The notes under the pieces are model-generated. The model was not told where the DNA came from. It worked only from the letters and a program-made list of their open reading frames with translations, and searched no databases. A program made the translations under genes and the position numbers. 64,000 bases of DNA from Rotaria sordida (Eukaryota; Rotifera; Eurotatoria; Philodinida; Philodinidae). Location: positions 32,213 through 96,212 of the forward strand of contig CAJNOL010000889.1 in NCBI GenBank assembly GCA_905250125.1. Reading direction: 5' to 3'. Shown here in pieces: positions 61,586-64,000 of the stretch (position 1 is its first letter; each line of letters begins with the position of its first letter).

Positions 61586-64000
61586 TAAATGACGAGAAAA
61601 GAAAAAGACTGTACTTATTTGACACGGAAATATCTATAGATGTATTTTTGTCATGTATATATCATATTGTTATTGTATACGATCAGTTTCATCTGTAGTA
61701 TAGAATGATGTTTACTGTGCTTGTCAACAAGTCCTTCAGGACTAAATTTAGCAACTTTACATAATTGAGTTTACACCGCAAAGCGCCGTAAATATCTTTT
61801 GAGCGTCGTCCAGTAAATATAACATGCTATTAAGAGTACACTCGTTCATGACAACTACCATCGAATATTATGCATTAGACTTGGAATAGATAAAAAGTGA
61901 AATGTTACACAATTATGGAAGTACGAATGGGAAAAAATTTAAGTCTCAAATAATCTGGCAAGAGAGAAGTATTGAACCTTGGAGTGCTTACTTATTATAG
62001 AGAGAGTGTGGATGTGTGAAGTATTCGAAAAAACTAGAAATAAGAGTAACTTCAACATTGATCATGCTTAAGTGTAATGTAAAGATATTTTTAAATGCTA
62101 CACTTGATTGTGTCGGATAGAATTCAACGAAAACTATCGATTAATGTATAAAAGTTAATAGGGGCTTCGCATTAATAAGAAATAAAGAAAGGATTTTCAA
62201 AGGCACAAAAAGAAAAATCAATGTTTTTACTACAATATGATTTTTAGAAAAATTAGGTGGAGAAAAAGTTTACCATCGCCAGAGAAAGCTCAACAAGAAC
62301 TGTCGATTGTATATTATTATATAATAGCAAATTATGTATTTAACAAATTTCTAATAATATGACTTAAATACAACAATGATATACAAAGGTTTCAATAACT
62401 ATAATCAATTGGATGAGTAACTTCGATCGACAAACTACGCAGTCTGTAGACGTCCGTGAACTATATACGTTCTGTATTCCTTCGTACATTGATGTATGTT
62501 ACCATATTGCATGGTTCAATATGACAAATGTATATCACCGCGACCGTATACAGAGTAAAACGATAATATATCAAGGGAAATGGAGTAAAAAGTGGATCGT
62601 ATATGGGTTTTGTGTACCAAGATAGTAAATGAACGTTTTTATCTTTGTAAATCACTGTATTTCTTCATATACGATATGAAGATAAACGATCGTAAGACTA
62701 TACCATAAAGGTCATTGTATTTCTTCGCACATGATCGTTAATGAACGTAACTATTTGACATTAGTTGTTTCTAAGTGAGAAAAAGAGAAACGTGTTAAAT
62801 TCATTAAATTTTTATTACATGTGCTATTTCATCAAAAAAAAAGGAGAGAAATTTGGTTTTTTTTTGGAAAGTCAAAATTGAGTTACACAAGTATTGTTTA
62901 GTTATAATTTGTAAATTCTAGTTTATGAAAATGAGACTTATTTTTCGTTTATGTCGTTTCACACATTGCAAGGCTCTTTCCAATAGCTGTATCAATTATA
63001 GGTCAACTGTATCTCTGCAAACAAAAGACTGTTCAAACCTTCTACCACATATTCATGTTTCTAGGAAATCTTCTTATTAAAAATTAAGATTTTTTTACTA
63101 TATTTTTTGACCACGAGTGTATCGAACAATTCACACTCTGTCCTGCATCTAACAACGCAAAAGTTCAAATTTTCGAAAAAACTCAACCGTGTCTAAAAAA
63201 TAACTTTGAATACAAATTCTGTAGCTTGAAAAGTCTTGTACCAAACATTAAAATACTTCAATTCGCATTTTTTCTAAATGATAATACATACAATACATAA
63301 AAATCACTTCTAAAGAAATTCAAAATCCAATGGATAAACACATTTTACTTTGCAAAGTCTTGTATTCCACTAACAAATGAAATTAACCATATAAATATTA
63401 TTAATTTTTTTTTTGTATTTGAAAAATCATTACAAATCACACAACAAAATTATTTTCAATAGCCTGACTACAATTCATAACTCTAATTGCTAGAGAAACT
63501 TTTTTAAAAAGAATATATACTCAATCACTTCATTCATCTACATATCAAATATTCATGAGGCATATCAATACAATAACAAATTAATCTTCTCGTATATCGA
63601 CATCATGTTTGACTTATAAAAATTAAGAGTATCAAATTATTTGTATTTCATAATACAGTTCTTTATTAGGTTACGATAGGAAATAATATAAATTCTCGAG
63701 AATCTTTTAGTATGTTGTTTCAATAAGTATATCAAGTTAATTGTTTCTTTTGACTATCATATTATTACAAAAGAAAAACATTATTTATGATCTATGATGT
63801 TTTTTTTTTTTTTTGTGTATACAATAAATAATATTTTTAATGAGATGTTGTTAGTCTTATTAATAAGTAAATTGTAAATGAATCGATCAAGATTGATTTA
63901 CTTTCTTTTTATTATGGATAAAATTTAACATTACAACTTAAGAATATATATATTATATATGCGCAATAGAAAAGTTTTCTTTATCAATAAAATTCTCATT
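61586..64000. other. intergenic to window end
   Basis: No gene supported. A short direct repeat (TGTATTTCTTC followed by an ATGATCG/ACGATCG-like word) occurs near 62657 and 62718. A 70-codon frame at 62413-62625 has an ATG but no homology cue or splice context. Homopolymer T runs lie at 63400 and 63800. Confidence 0.45.

Noticed and set aside
62413-62625. 70-codon plus-strand frame with an ATG
   Set aside because: No recognisable motif, no splice context, and an equally long antisense frame at the same place.
1-64000. Viral or plasmid origin of the window
   Set aside because: Spliced animal genes with normal introns throughout; no polymerase, integrase or capsid frame seen.

Overview
The window is AT-rich eukaryotic (metazoan) nuclear DNA. 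Five genes can be assembled exon by exon with consistent GT..AG introns and reading-frame phases, most introns being about 50-90 bp with a few of 0.7-1.8 kb. A sixth gene is intronless and a seventh is a tiny secreted ORF. HPS1, a UNC-93-like protein, a Ly6/three-finger protein and a cilium-type coiled-coil giant place it in animals. Short introns, a GT61-type glycosyltransferase without introns, and poly-T/AG outron-like leaders fit a bdelloid rotifer (my best guess, not proven).

Layout. 1-9.3 kb: no gene I can support; a 0.43-kb foldback element, then a 2.7-kb foldback-like element whose long inverted arms contain ~70-bp tandem repeats and whose centre holds a 10-N assembly gap. 9.3-11.2 kb (+): intronless GT61-like glycosyltransferase. 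12.1-23.7 kb (-): a tight head-to-tail trio, transcribed UNC93-like (9 exons, 504 aa), then HPS1 (14 exons, 681 aa), then a Ly6 protein (3 exons, 129 aa), with only 124 and 143 bp between coding regions. 23.7-28.2 kb: no intact gene; a possible broken gene and a diverged copy of the large dispersed repeat. 28.2-33.4 kb: a striking array of about 28 degenerate 181-182-bp monomers with higher-order repeats. 33.9-34.4 kb: foldback element. 35.2-48.3 kb (-): one 7-exon gene for a 2,239-aa coiled-coil protein that looks like CCDC162; three of its introns carry inverted-repeat elements. 48.3-52.0 kb: intergenic with retroposon-like debris and a 34-bp minisatellite. 52.0-54.0 kb (-): uncharacterised acidic/Ser-rich protein (5 exons, 299 aa). 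54.5-55.6 kb (+): CNBP-like CCHC zinc-knuckle/RGG RNA-binding protein (8 exons). 55.6-64 kb: mostly non-coding with several foldback elements and one small secreted peptide gene (-).

Functional themes: endolysosomal trafficking (HPS1, UNC93-like), surface/secretory proteins (GT61, Ly6, small secreted peptide), RNA binding (CCHC/RGG) and probably cilia (CCDC162-like). I see no convincing functional pathway joining them. The most unusual non-genic item is the 181-bp satellite-like array with its higher-order structure.
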